This document shows positions 6,350-13,845 of a DNA stretch of 16,041 nucleotides, piece after piece. The stretch spans positions 1 to 16,041 of the forward strand of contig JAITJU010000064.1 in NCBI GenBank assembly GCA_031278735.1, written 5' to 3'. The DNA comes from Zoogloeaceae bacterium. GTDB lineage: Bacteria; Pseudomonadota; Gammaproteobacteria; Burkholderiales; Rhodocyclaceae. A program made the position numbers and the translations under genes. The notes beneath the pieces are model-generated. The model did not search any database and was not told where the DNA came from. It saw only the letters and a list, made by a program, of their open reading frames with translations. The number at the start of each line of letters is the position of its first letter. The stretch's first letter is position 1.

Positions 6350-6706
6350 ATGGAACTTCGCAAACTGCAAAAAATCGCCGTCACCGCTTTGGAAGACATC
6401 AAGGCGAAAGAGATTGCAATTCTCTACACCGCCCGCCGCACCGACTTGTTCGAGCGGGTGATCATTGCCTGCGGCGATTCCAGTCGCCAGGTGCGCGCGC
6501 TGGCGCGCAACGTCGTCGACAAGGTTCGGGCGGCGGGCGGCGAGACGCTTTCCGTGGAAGGCGAGGAAAATGGCGAATGGGTGCTGGTCGACCTGGGCAG
6601 CGTCGTCGTTCATGTGATGCAGCCCGCCGCGCGCGCCTTCTACAATCTGGAAGAACTCTGGGGGCCTGCCCGGGACGCGAGAAGGGACGCGAGAATCCGG
6701 GAATGA
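6350..6706 (+). CDS. rsfS: RsfS ribosomal silencing factor
   Basis: RsfS (formerly YbeB) binds ribosomal protein uL14 on the large subunit and blocks subunit joining when nutrients are short. The 118-residue protein starts MELRKLQKIAVTALEDIKAK and has the family blocks CGDSSRQVRALARNVVD and GEWVLVDLGSVVVHVM, ending in the AFYNLEELWG segment. A short Arg/Asp-rich tail follows. I use the ATG at 6350, where the family begins; a ribosome binding site is not obvious. The stop overlaps the rlmH start (ATGA), a sign of coupled translation. In many proteobacteria nadD lies just upstream; here a membrane protein gene occupies that place. Confidence 0.95.
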   Translation: MELRKLQKIAVTALEDIKAKEIAILYTARRTDLFERVIIACGDSSRQVRALARNVVDKVRAAGGETLSVEGEENGEWVLVDLGSVVVHVMQPAARAFYNLEELWGPARDARRDARIRE

Positions 6707-7170
6707 AGATCGCGATTGCCGCGGTGGGACACAGGCAGCCGACATGGGTGCAGGATGGCTGCAATGAATATTTGCGGCGACTGCCGCGCGAATTTTCCGC
6801 GCGTCTCATCGAAATCAGGGCGGAGGCGCGTGATGGCCGGAATCGGGCGCAGCTTCTGGCGGCGGAAAAAACGCGCATCCTGACCGCGCTGGAAGATTAT
6901 CCGCGCCGCATCGCGCTGGATGAGCGAGGACGCGATCTCACCACCCGCCAGTTTGCCGATGAGATGGATGCCTGGATGCAGGATGGCGCGGCCGTCGCTT
7001 TTCTCATCGGCGGCGCGGACGGCCTGGACGCCACGCTGAAAAGTCGCGCCCATTGCCGGTTGCGTCTTTCCAGCCTTACCCTGCCGCACGGCATCGCCCG
7101 CCTGCTGCTCTGCGAACAGATTTATCGCGCAATCAGCCTCATGAAAAACCATCCTTACCACCGGGAATGA
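6703..7170 (+). CDS. rlmH: RlmH, 23S rRNA pseudouridine-1915 N3-methyltransferase
   Basis: RlmH is a small SPOUT methyltransferase that methylates pseudouridine 1915 in helix 69 of 23S rRNA on the 70S ribosome, using S-adenosylmethionine. The 155-residue protein has the usual length. It carries FLIGGADGL (100-108) and LTLPHGIARLLLCEQIYRA (125-143), which form the trefoil-knot cofactor site, and the conserved C-terminus NHPYHRE. Its start codon overlaps the rsfS stop. Pairing with rsfS is the standard order in bacteria. Assignment is firm. Confidence 0.98.
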   Translation: MKIAIAAVGHRQPTWVQDGCNEYLRRLPREFSARLIEIRAEARDGRNRAQLLAAEKTRILTALEDYPRRIALDERGRDLTTRQFADEMDAWMQDGAAVAFLIGGADGLDATLKSRAHCRLRLSSLTLPHGIARLLLCEQIYRAISLMKNHPYHRE

Positions 7171-7173
7171 GGC

Positions 7174-7207
7174 GCGAGGGAAGCGATGACGCGAGGGAAA
7201 CGATGAC
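7174..7207 (+). repeat. 17-bp tandem duplication of a ribosome site and start codon at maf
   Basis: GCGAGGGAAGCGATGAC (7174-7190) is followed directly by GCGAGGGAAACGATGAC (7191-7207), one mismatch. Each copy holds an AGGGA ribosome site and an ATG. The second ATG (7203) opens maf. The first ATG (7186) is out of frame and encodes only MTRGKR before a TGA (7204-7206) that overlaps the maf start codon. Confidence 0.85.
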
Positions 7208-7862
7208 GGAAAACGGAACGTTGCCGATGGCGTCGCCGGGCGATTTGCCGTCGTTCGATCGCGTTTATCTCGCTTCGCGCAGTCCGCGTCGACGCGAATT
7301 GCTCGCCCAGATTGGCGTGCGTTTCGATACGCTTTTGTTTCGCGCCGGTCAGCGCGCCGATCCGGAAATCGACGAAACGCCGCGACCGGGCGAGGCGGCG
7401 GCGGCCTATGTGCGGCGTCTGGCCATCGACAAGGCCAGGCATGGGCGGCGGCTTCTCGTCTGGCGCAAGCTCGCCGCGCGCCCGCTCCTCTCCGCCGACA
7501 CCGCGCTGGAAGTCAATGGCGACATCATCGGCAAGCCCGCGGGTCATGACGACGCCTTTGCCGTCCTGCGGCGGCTTGCCGGGCGCAGCCACCGGGTGCT
7601 GACCGGCGTTGCCGCATCTTTCGGCAAGGAAACGAAAACATTCGTCAATATTTCTGTGGTACGCTTTTGCCCGCTGGATGACGCCGCAATCCGTCGCTAT
7701 GTCGCCAGCAACGAACCGTTGGACAAGGCGGGCGCTTATGCCATTCAGGGCGGCGCGGGCTTGTTCGTCGAACATATCAGCGGCAGCTTCTCCGGCATCA
7801 TGGGACTGCCGCTTTACGAAACCGGCCTTTTGCTGAAAGCCGCAGGCTACCGTTTTACTTGA
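7203..7862 (+). CDS. maf: Maf-family nucleoside triphosphate pyrophosphatase, YhdE-like
   Basis: Maf proteins hydrolyse nucleoside triphosphates, mainly dTTP, UTP and modified pyrimidines in the YhdE branch, to monophosphate and pyrophosphate, clearing bad nucleotides. The 219-residue protein has the substrate-binding LASRSPRRRELL (23-34), SADTALEVNGDIIGKP (97-112) with catalytic Asp99, and EPLDKAGAYAIQGGAG (171-186) followed by GSFSGIMGLPLYET. The EPLDKAGAY form points to YhdE and not to the YceF branch. The first 18 residues are an extra N-terminal stretch; the ATG at 7203 has a well-placed AGGGA. The gene follows rlmH by 32 bp and precedes the ABC ATPase by 11 bp. The usual downstream partner rng (ribonuclease G) is not here. 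Confidence 0.94.
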   Translation: MTENGTLPMASPGDLPSFDRVYLASRSPRRRELLAQIGVRFDTLLFRAGQRADPEIDETPRPGEAAAAYVRRLAIDKARHGRRLLVWRKLAARPLLSADTALEVNGDIIGKPAGHDDAFAVLRRLAGRSHRVLTGVAASFGKETKTFVNISVVRFCPLDDAAIRRYVASNEPLDKAGAYAIQGGAGLFVEHISGSFSGIMGLPLYETGLLLKAAGYRFT

Positions 7863-7873
7863 AGGAAATCACT

Positions 7874-8848
7874 ATGAGTTTTGGCGCCGCGAATGACGCG
7901 CCCATGATCCGTGTGCAGCAGGTCGTCTACGACTATCCCGGTCATCGGGCGCTGGATGATGTCAGTTTCGATCTGCCCGCCGCCTCCGTCACCGCGCTGG
8001 TCGGGCCGAACGGCGCGGGCAAGACCACCTTGCTGCGCAGCATGGCGGCGCTGGAAGAACCCATGTACGGGCGCATCATCATGAACGCTCTGGACATCTG
8101 GGAACATCCGCGTCTGGCGCATCGTTTCATGGGCTATCTGCCCGACCATTTCGGGCTGTATCAGGAATTGAGCGCCTGGCGCTGTCTGCTGTACGCCGCC
8201 TACGCGCGCGGGCTGGACGCGAGCGCGGCGGAAGCGGCGGCGCAGTGGGCGGCAGGTCAGGTGGGGCTTTTGCCGCAACTGGAAACGCAGGCGGGCGCGT
8301 TGTCGCGCGGACAGCGGCAACGCCTGGCGCTGGCGCAGACCATCGTGCACAAACCCATGGTATTGCTGCTGGATGAACCCGCCTCCGGTCTGGATCCGGA
8401 AGCGCGCGCGGATTTGTCGCGGCTGATGAAATCGTTGGCGGCAACCGGCATGACCTTGCTGATTTCCTCGCACATTCTGGCGGAACTGGATGACTACTGC
8501 ACCGCCATGCTGGTGCTGGAAAAGGGCAAACTGCTGGCGCATCGGCAACTGAACGCGCCGGAAGCGCGCCAGACGCGCACGCTGCGCCTGCGTTTGGCCG
8601 CTTTGCCCAGTAATGGAGACGAATTTTCCGGCTGGATGGAAAAGCTCGGCTGGCGCATCGTCGAAACCGACCGGCAGGCCGCCGTCCTGCTGGTGGAAGG
8701 CGAAAACAGCGCCAACGCGCAGACGCGGCTGTTGCGCGAACTGCTGGCGGCCAGCCACGAAGTGCTGGAATACGCCGAATACACGCGCAATCTGCAAGAC
8801 GCTTATCTGGACAGCCTGCAAGACAACCGCGATAAAAACAGGAAATGA
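7874..8848 (+). CDS. ABC transporter ATP-binding protein, substrate unknown
   Basis: This 324-residue protein is an ABC ATPase that would power the adjacent permease. Visible motifs are Walker A GPNGAGKT (44-51), the signature LSRGQ (143-147), Walker B MVLLLDEP (162-169), a D-loop SGLD, and the switch His200 in ISSH. The Q-loop position reads MGYLPDHFGLYQEL, with Asp91 where most ABC ATPases have Gln. An extra C-terminal domain of about 110 residues (215-324) follows. The ATG at 7874 has AAGGAA upstream. The fold resembles CcmA/NatA-type exporter ATPases. The stop overlaps the ATG at 8845 in the permease frame. The transported molecule cannot be told from the sequence. Confidence 0.94.
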   Translation: MSFGAANDAPMIRVQQVVYDYPGHRALDDVSFDLPAASVTALVGPNGAGKTTLLRSMAALEEPMYGRIIMNALDIWEHPRLAHRFMGYLPDHFGLYQELSAWRCLLYAAYARGLDASAAEAAAQWAAGQVGLLPQLETQAGALSRGQRQRLALAQTIVHKPMVLLLDEPASGLDPEARADLSRLMKSLAATGMTLLISSHILAELDDYCTAMLVLEKGKLLAHRQLNAPEARQTRTLRLRLAALPSNGDEFSGWMEKLGWRIVETDRQAAVLLVEGENSANAQTRLLRELLAASHEVLEYAEYTRNLQDAYLDSLQDNRDKNRK

Positions 8849-8853
8849 CGCCC

Positions 8854-10272
8854 ATGAACCCATTCACGCAAAACCCGGAATTTCACCGCAATCTCTGGCT
8901 GGAATTCTCGCCGCAACGTCTCATCATCATGCCGGCGGTCATTCTGCTGGCGCTATTTGCCGTCGGCACGGTTGCCGACAAGAACACGCTGGATGCCATC
9001 CTGTTGCTGTCGATCACTGGCTTTGGCGTGCTGACCATCATCTGGGGCTGCCTGAAAGCCAGCAATACGCTGCGCGACGAATTATCCGACGGCACCTGGG
9101 ACAACCAGCGCATGTCCAGCCTGACGCCCTGGCAGATGACCTGGGGCAAGCTGCTGGGCGGCCCCATCTACGCCTGGTATGGCGGCGGCATTCTCCTGCT
9201 GGTTATTTTCCTTGCCTCTGGCCTGGCGGAGCAAATCACTGGTTCGGGCATCTTGGAGCATTTCTTTGCCCATGGCCTCCTGCGCGGCATGATTAGCCTT
9301 ACCTTGCTGGCGCTATTGATGCAGGCGATTGGCATGATGTTGGTGCTGACGCGCTGGCAGCGACAGCCCGGCAAGAAGCCGAGCCGTGTTGGCGTCATCG
9401 GCTTATTGATCCTGCTCTGGGTGCTCGGCAGCATATTTCCGCGTCTCGCGGCTCGCTCGCAATCAAATGGGTTCGGCAGCGTTTCCAACATTACGTCCGA
9501 TTGGTATGGCATAAGAATGGGAGAGGATTTCATGCTCGTCTCCTTGTTTGCCCTGACGGCCTGGGCAGTCATCGGCCTGTGGCAACTGATGCGCCGCGAA
9601 TTGCAGAACAGAAACCATCCGTGGTGGTGGCCGGCGTTCTTGCTGTTCTGGATAGTATGGAGCGCGGGTTTCGTCGGCAAGACAGAAGTGTCGGCCTGGT
9701 TTAAGTTTTTTTGCGTCTGCGCCGCGCTGATCTGGGTGAGCGTCTATGTCCTGATTGCCTCCGAGAGAAAGGATTATGCCTTTTGGATTCGTTTCGTCGC
9801 CGCCTGGAGGCGCCGTGACGGCGTGTTGCTGCAACACCTTCTGCCCAACTGGCTTATCAGTTTTGCCATGGCGCTGGTTTTGAGCCTTGCCGCCTTGTCC
9901 CTGATCCTGTTTATGCGTGGCGGCAGCCCGGAATTTTTTTCCCGGGGAGCGCTTTTTCTGATCAGCTTGCTGGCCTTCGTCCTGCGGGATGCGGCCTGGA
10001 TACTCTGGCTGAACCTGGCTCCCGGCGCGCGCCGCGCCGATGGCGCGGCGATAGTTTCCCTGGCCGTTGCCTATTGCCTGTTGCCCTTGATAAGCACTCG
10101 TGTTTTCCTGCCGGCCGGAGGTTTCTTGCGGGGATTGTTTGACGTGTCCCACGGTCGTATGCCGGAGTCCGAAATCGATCTGGGCGCGCTGATGGCGCAC
10201 ATCGCCCTTGCCGCCGTTACGCTCTGGCTCTTCTATTTCCGTTTTCGCAAAACCTTCGCCGGAAAAACGTAG
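8854..10272 (+). CDS. ABC transporter permease, large multi-helix membrane protein
   Basis: This 472-residue protein has roughly 11 to 12 hydrophobic segments, including near 20-41, 49-68, 105-128, 138-162, 225-247, 281-305, 330-352, 365-385, 395-415 and 445-463. It is the membrane partner of the preceding ATPase. A conserved-looking cytoplasmic loop, DELSDGTWDNQRMSSLTPWQ (about 74-93), lies between early helices and is a good candidate for the coupling helix. I start at the ATG at 8854 (MNPFTQN); the ATG at 8845, overlapping the ATPase stop, would add three residues and has its AGGA only one base away. No substrate-binding protein or outer-membrane partner is nearby. It resembles the ABC-2-like exporter class by topology only. 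Confidence 0.87.
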   Translation: MNPFTQNPEFHRNLWLEFSPQRLIIMPAVILLALFAVGTVADKNTLDAILLLSITGFGVLTIIWGCLKASNTLRDELSDGTWDNQRMSSLTPWQMTWGKLLGGPIYAWYGGGILLLVIFLASGLAEQITGSGILEHFFAHGLLRGMISLTLLALLMQAIGMMLVLTRWQRQPGKKPSRVGVIGLLILLWVLGSIFPRLAARSQSNGFGSVSNITSDWYGIRMGEDFMLVSLFALTAWAVIGLWQLMRRELQNRNHPWWWPAFLLFWIVWSAGFVGKTEVSAWFKFFCVCAALIWVSVYVLIASERKDYAFWIRFVAAWRRRDGVLLQHLLPNWLISFAMALVLSLAALSLILFMRGGSPEFFSRGALFLISLLAFVLRDAAWILWLNLAPGARRADGAAIVSLAVAYCLLPLISTRVFLPAGGFLRGLFDVSHGRMPESEIDLGALMAHIALAAVTLWLFYFRFRKTFAGKT

Positions 10273-10487
10273 GCGCGTGAAGCATTTTCCTTGCTGGGCG
10301 CGCGCGTCAACCGGTAAGAAGCCGCCTTGTATTTTCTCCTTGCCTGACGCGGATACAGCGGCAAGGACATCGAGAAAAAATTCACTGGAAACGGGATGCG
10401 GGATTCCGGCATCGGTTGGCGATGGGAGAATGAACCCGTCGACTGACGCTCTTTGCCGCGGCGTGAATTACTGTCTTCCGCAAGAGA
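10273..10487. other. Intergenic region between converging genes, no gene seen
   Basis: The permease (plus) and pgpA (minus) converge here. The only structure I see is an inverted repeat, CCTTGCC (10338-10344) with GGCAAGG (10360-10366) around a 15-nt loop. No T-run follows it on either strand, so it is a poor intrinsic terminator. I find no convincing promoter or small gene. Confidence 0.5.
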
Positions 10488-10979
10488 CTATCCATGGTTC
10501 AGGACGAAGCGGGCAATGGCCAGAACCAGCAGCGCGTAGCCCGCGGCGATGACGTCGTCGAGCATCACGCCCAGGCCGTTTTTCATCCGTTCGTCAAACC
10601 AGCGCGCGGGCTGCGGCTTCGTGATGTCGAACAGGCGAAAGAGCAGAAAGGCGGCGAGCTGCCACGACCAGCCGGGCGGCGTCAGGGTCAGCGTCAGCCA
10701 GAAAGGGACGATTTCGTCCCAGACGATGCTGCCGTGATCCGGCTCGCGCAGCGCCAGTCCCGTCTTGTGAATGGCGATCACGCCGCCGGTAAAGGCCGCG
10801 AGAAGAAAGAACAGCCCGCCCGCAAACGAAAAGAAGGGTTGCAGGAGCACGAAAGACAGCCACGCGAAGAGCGTTCCCGCCGTTCCCGGCGCCCACGGCG
10901 AAAGCCCGCTGCCGCAGCCCAGCGCAATGAAATGCGCGGGATGCGCGAAGAGAAAACGCAAGGGCGGCGGACGGCTCAT
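10488..10979 (-). CDS. pgpA: PgpA phosphatidylglycerophosphatase A
   Basis: PgpA removes the phosphate from phosphatidylglycerophosphate to yield phosphatidylglycerol in the inner membrane. The 163-residue protein has the family signature GSGLSPWAPGTAGTL (23-37), WDEIVPFWL (87-95), and the acidic block FRLFDITKPQPARWFDERMK followed by GLGVMLDDVIAAGY (about 114-148), with several membrane helices. Asp88/Glu89, Asp118, Asp129 and Asp141/142 are the likely catalytic or metal-binding acids. The ATG at 10979 overlaps the dsbD stop by four bases. Its frequent partner thiL is absent; instead it is the last gene of a thrH-cutA-dsbD-pgpA run. Confidence 0.96.
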   Translation of the reverse strand: MSRPPPLRFLFAHPAHFIALGCGSGLSPWAPGTAGTLFAWLSFVLLQPFFSFAGGLFFLLAAFTGGVIAIHKTGLALREPDHGSIVWDEIVPFWLTLTLTPPGWSWQLAAFLLFRLFDITKPQPARWFDERMKNGLGVMLDDVIAAGYALLVLAIARFVLNHG

Positions 10980-12778
10980 GAGGGATTGACGGCCAGCGCG
11001 CGTTGCAGGTTTCGCGCGAATGTCCGCGCGTCCTGAAATCCTGTCACCCGCAGGGCGGGAATTTCCGCGCCCGTCGCGTCAAAAAAGAGGACGGCGGGCG
11101 GGCCGTAAAGACCGAAGCGTTGCAATAGCGCCTTGTCGTTGGCGCCGTTGGCGGTAACATCGACTTGCAGGCAAGTAAATTCCCGCATCTGGGCGCGCAC
11201 GACCGGATCGCTGAAAGTGAAGCGCTCCATTTCCTTGCAGGCGACGCACCAATCGGCGTAAAAATCCAGCAGCACGGGTTTTTCGCGCGCGGCTTGCAGG
11301 CGCGCGTCCACTTCGGCAAGGCTGCTTACGCGCTCGAAGGGCGAGGCCGTTTCCGGCGCGGCGGCGGCGCGCAGAATGGCGAGCGGCTGCAACGGATCGC
11401 GGCTGCCCGCCAGCACACCGATGAACAGGGCCGCGCTCCAAAGAAGCAGGAGTACGCCCAACGCCTTGAAAAAGCGCGAGCCGCCGCTCGCTTCCGGCGG
11501 CAGGGGATCGAGGGCGCGCAGGCGAACGGCGGCAACCAGCGCCAGGGCGGCATAGGCGAGCATTACGGCCGCCGTCGGCGCAACGGGCGTTACCAGCCAG
11601 ACGGCAAGAAAGAGGAGCAGAAAACCAAAGCCCTGTTTGACCGCTTCCATCCACGCGCCCGCGTGCGGCAGCCAGACGCCCGCCGACGTGCCGACAATCA
11701 GCAGGGGCGTTCCCATGCCCAGCGCCATGCAGAACAGGGCGGCGCCGCCTGAAAACGCGTCGCCGCCCTGCCCGATGTACAGCAAGGCTCCGGCCAGCGG
11801 CGCGGCAACGCAGGGACCAACAATCAGCGCCGAGAGTACGCCCATGAGGAAGACGGCAAAAAAACGCCTGCCCTGCAAACGCCGCGAACGCGACGCCAGG
11901 GCGCTTTGCAGGCGAGCGGGGAGTTGCAGGGTGTAAAACCCGAACATGGAACCCGCCAGCAGCACGAAAATACCGGCAAAAACGGAAAGCGCCCAGACGT
12001 TTTGCAGGGCGGCGGCAAAAAGACTGCCGGAAAGACCCGCCGCCACTCCCGCGGCGGCATAGGTGGACGCCATGCCCAGCACGTAGGCAAGGGAAAGTGA
12101 GAAGGCGCGGCGTTTGCTCAGGGTTTCGGCTTTTTCCTGCCGGGCGTGACCGACGATGATGCCAGAGAGAATGGGCAACATGGGAAAGACGCAGGGCGTG
12201 AGCGACAAGCCCAGTCCAGCGACGAAAAAGAGAGCGATCTTGCTCCAGAAGCCGGACTCGCCCAGACGACGAGCGAAAAAGCCGTCGTTATCATCACCAT
12301 CCGCGCTTTCTTCCGGCGCGCCGGCAAGCGCGGGCAATGCGCCTTCTGCGGGCAGCTCGGCGTTCAGGGTCTGCGTTTGCGGCAGGTAGCACAACCCCGC
12401 TTCCGCGCAGCCCTGCGAAGTCACGGACAGGGCAAAGCGCATGGGGGCGCGCATGGCGCGTTCCACGGGCAGACGGATGGCAACGCTGTCATAAAACACG
12501 GCCACCTTGCCGAAACTCGCGTCTTCCTTTTCCCTGCCCGCCGGAATCTCCGCCGTGCCCAGTCCGATCATTTCGGCGGCGAAACGAAAGCGATCCCGGT
12601 AAAGGTAATAGCCGGGCGCAATGGCAAAACGCACTTCCAGCGTCCGGTCATCAAGGGCGCGCACCGCCGGTTTGAAGGCGATGGCCGGGTCGAGAAACTC
12701 CTGCGCCGAAGCGAGGGAGGCCAGCGCGGCGAACGGCAGGAAAAAAACCGGGAGCAAACGTTTCAGCAGACGGCGCAT
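10976..12778 (-). CDS. dsbD: DsbD thiol:disulfide interchange protein
   Basis: DsbD carries electrons from cytoplasmic thioredoxin across the inner membrane to periplasmic DsbC, DsbG and cytochrome maturation proteins. The 600-residue protein is complete. It has a signal peptide (1-25, ending LASAQ) and a periplasmic alpha domain with Cys124 and Cys130 in CAEAGLCY. The membrane domain has Cys196 in LTPCVFPMLP and Cys323 in VGPCVAAPLAG. The C-terminal thioredoxin domain has Cys511 and Cys514 in ADWCVACKEME. All six redox cysteines are present. I use the ATG at 12778, with GGAG five bases upstream and a good signal peptide; it overlaps the cutA end by 16 bp. Its stop overlaps the pgpA start. 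A cutA-dsbD order is common in proteobacteria. Confidence 0.97.
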   Translation of the reverse strand: MRRLLKRLLPVFFLPFAALASLASAQEFLDPAIAFKPAVRALDDRTLEVRFAIAPGYYLYRDRFRFAAEMIGLGTAEIPAGREKEDASFGKVAVFYDSVAIRLPVERAMRAPMRFALSVTSQGCAEAGLCYLPQTQTLNAELPAEGALPALAGAPEESADGDDNDGFFARRLGESGFWSKIALFFVAGLGLSLTPCVFPMLPILSGIIVGHARQEKAETLSKRRAFSLSLAYVLGMASTYAAAGVAAGLSGSLFAAALQNVWALSVFAGIFVLLAGSMFGFYTLQLPARLQSALASRSRRLQGRRFFAVFLMGVLSALIVGPCVAAPLAGALLYIGQGGDAFSGGAALFCMALGMGTPLLIVGTSAGVWLPHAGAWMEAVKQGFGFLLLFLAVWLVTPVAPTAAVMLAYAALALVAAVRLRALDPLPPEASGGSRFFKALGVLLLLWSAALFIGVLAGSRDPLQPLAILRAAAAPETASPFERVSSLAEVDARLQAAREKPVLLDFYADWCVACKEMERFTFSDPVVRAQMREFTCLQVDVTANGANDKALLQRFGLYGPPAVLFFDATGAEIPALRVTGFQDARTFARNLQRALAVNPS

Positions 12779-13113
12779 GACGGCTCCGTTTCTCCTTTTA
12801 TCCATTTCAAATAATCTGGCGATCCCGCCGTGAGCGGCAGGGCGATGATTTCCGGCAGCGAGTAGGGATGCAGGTTGCGTATTCTCGCTTCCACGGCGCC
12901 ATAGCGCGCGCGTGTGGTCTTGATGAAGAGCGGGATTTCCGTCGCGTCTTCCATCCTTCCTTGCCAGCGGTATACAGAATGACAGCTCCCCAGCACATTC
13001 ACGCAGGCCGCCAGACCTTGCTCCACCAACGCGCGCGCCAGTTTCCCGGCGCTTTCGGCGTCGGGCAGGCTGGTGATGACCAGGAGATATTCCGCGGGGT
13101 CGGCAAACGTCAT
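12763..13113 (-). CDS. cutA: CutA divalent cation tolerance protein
   Basis: CutA is a small trimeric, ferredoxin-like protein associated with copper and other divalent metal tolerance; its exact role is unsettled. The 116-residue protein has the typical blocks AEYLLVITSLPD, LAACVNVLGSCHSVYRWQG (with Cys37 and Cys44) and EIPLFIKT, then HPYSLPEIIALPLTAGSPDYLKWI. A third cysteine pair lies at the tail (PSCAVC). I take the ATG at 13113, where homology begins; it lies 10 bp after the thrH stop. The 3' end overlaps dsbD by 16 bp. The 8-residue tail beyond the last conserved block looks like a product of that overlap. Confidence 0.94.
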   Translation of the reverse strand: MTFADPAEYLLVITSLPDAESAGKLARALVEQGLAACVNVLGSCHSVYRWQGRMEDATEIPLFIKTTRARYGAVEARIRNLHPYSLPEIIALPLTAGSPDYLKWIKGETEPSCAVC

Positions 13114-13123
13114 GACGACACGC

Positions 13124-13732
13124 TCAGGCGCGGGCAAGAATGGCGTCGATTTCCGCGCGCAGCGCGGCGTAATCCGTCACCACGGGGAATTGCGGAAATT
13201 CGCGGACGACATTTTCCGGCGGGCAAAAAAGAATGCCGCCATGCGCTTCGCGCAGCATGGCGGTGTCGTTGTAGGAATCCCCCGCCGCGACCGTCCTGAA
13301 ATTCAGTTCCTTCAAGCGGCGCACGGCTTCCTGTTTCTGGTTGGGCATACGCAGATGGTAGTCGACGACGAAGCCTTGCGCGTCCGTTTCCAGGCTGTGA
13401 CAGAACAACGTCGGCCAGCCCAGTTGGCGCATCAGCGGCTGGGCGAATTCATAAAACGTGTCGGAGAGGATGATGATCTGATAATGTTCGCGCAAGCCAT
13501 CGAGAAACGCGCGCGCTCCCGGCATGGGACCCATGTCGGCAATGACTTCCTGAATGTCCGGCAGACCCAGGCCGTGCTGGCGCAGTTCGCGCAAACGAAA
13601 GCGCATCAGCTTGTCGTAATCCGGCTCATCGCGCGTCGTGCGGCGCAGGGCGTCGATTCCGGCGCGTCTGGCGAATTCAACCCAGATTTCCGGCGCGAGC
13701 ACCCCTTCCATATCAAGACAGACCACACGCAC
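13124..13732 (-). CDS. thrH: ThrH bifunctional phosphoserine phosphatase / homoserine phosphotransferase
   Basis: ThrH is a HAD-family enzyme known from Pseudomonas that dephosphorylates phosphoserine and can transfer the phosphate to homoserine, touching serine and threonine synthesis. The 202-residue protein resembles P. aeruginosa ThrH along its length. HAD motif I is LDMEGVL with Asp7 and Glu9, the ThrH form DxE instead of DxD. Motif II is ILSDTFYEF (Ser90), Lys133 is the likely motif III lysine, and motif IV is AAGDSYNDTAML (Asp152, Asp156). APEIW, TTRDEPDYD and ENVVREFPQFP are other ThrH blocks. I choose the GTG at 13732, the position where homology begins, with GGGAG seven bases upstream; no ATG fits. 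A -10-like TAGAAT lies 32 bp upstream. Confidence 0.92.
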   Translation of the reverse strand: MRVVCLDMEGVLAPEIWVEFARRAGIDALRRTTRDEPDYDKLMRFRLRELRQHGLGLPDIQEVIADMGPMPGARAFLDGLREHYQIIILSDTFYEFAQPLMRQLGWPTLFCHSLETDAQGFVVDYHLRMPNQKQEAVRRLKELNFRTVAAGDSYNDTAMLREAHGGILFCPPENVVREFPQFPVVTDYAALRAEIDAILARA

Positions 13733-13759
13733 GGCAAGCTCCCGGCAAAGTTGAAGAAT

Positions 13760-13779
13760 GGCGATTCTATCCGATCGCC
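13760..13779 (-). promoter_or_regulatory. Possible thrH promoter -10 inside an inverted repeat
   Basis: On the minus strand TAGAAT (13769-13764) is a good -10, 32 bp before the thrH GTG. It lies within the dyad GGCGAT-8-ATCGCC (13760-13779). I see no good -35 at the right distance, so a weak or activator-dependent promoter is the most I can support. Confidence 0.3.
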
Positions 13780-13802
13780 GCTTTCCGAACCGTCGTATTC
13801 GT

Positions 13803-13840
13803 CGCCGCGCGCCCGATTCGTGAAAACCGGACGCGCGGCG
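13803..13840 (-). terminator. GC-rich hairpin just after sodB
   Basis: Arms CGCCGCGCG and CGCGCGGCG (13803-13811 and 13832-13840) pair perfectly over 9 bp, and CCG/CGG (13813-13815, 13828-13830) extends the stem inward. It begins 5 bp after the sodB stop. No T-run follows on the minus strand, so it may act as a partial terminator or as a 3'-end stabiliser of the sodB message. Confidence 0.4.
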
Positions 13841-13845
13841 AGGCG

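Noticed and set aside
5459..6745. A 428-codon open frame on the minus strand opposite the membrane protein and rsfS
   Set aside because: The product is Gln/Arg-rich without recognisable domains, while the plus strand carries rsfS and a coherent six-helix protein.
10338..10366. Inverted repeat CCTTGCC/GGCAAGG as a bidirectional terminator
   Set aside because: It has a 15-nt loop, a 7-bp stem and no T-run on either strand.
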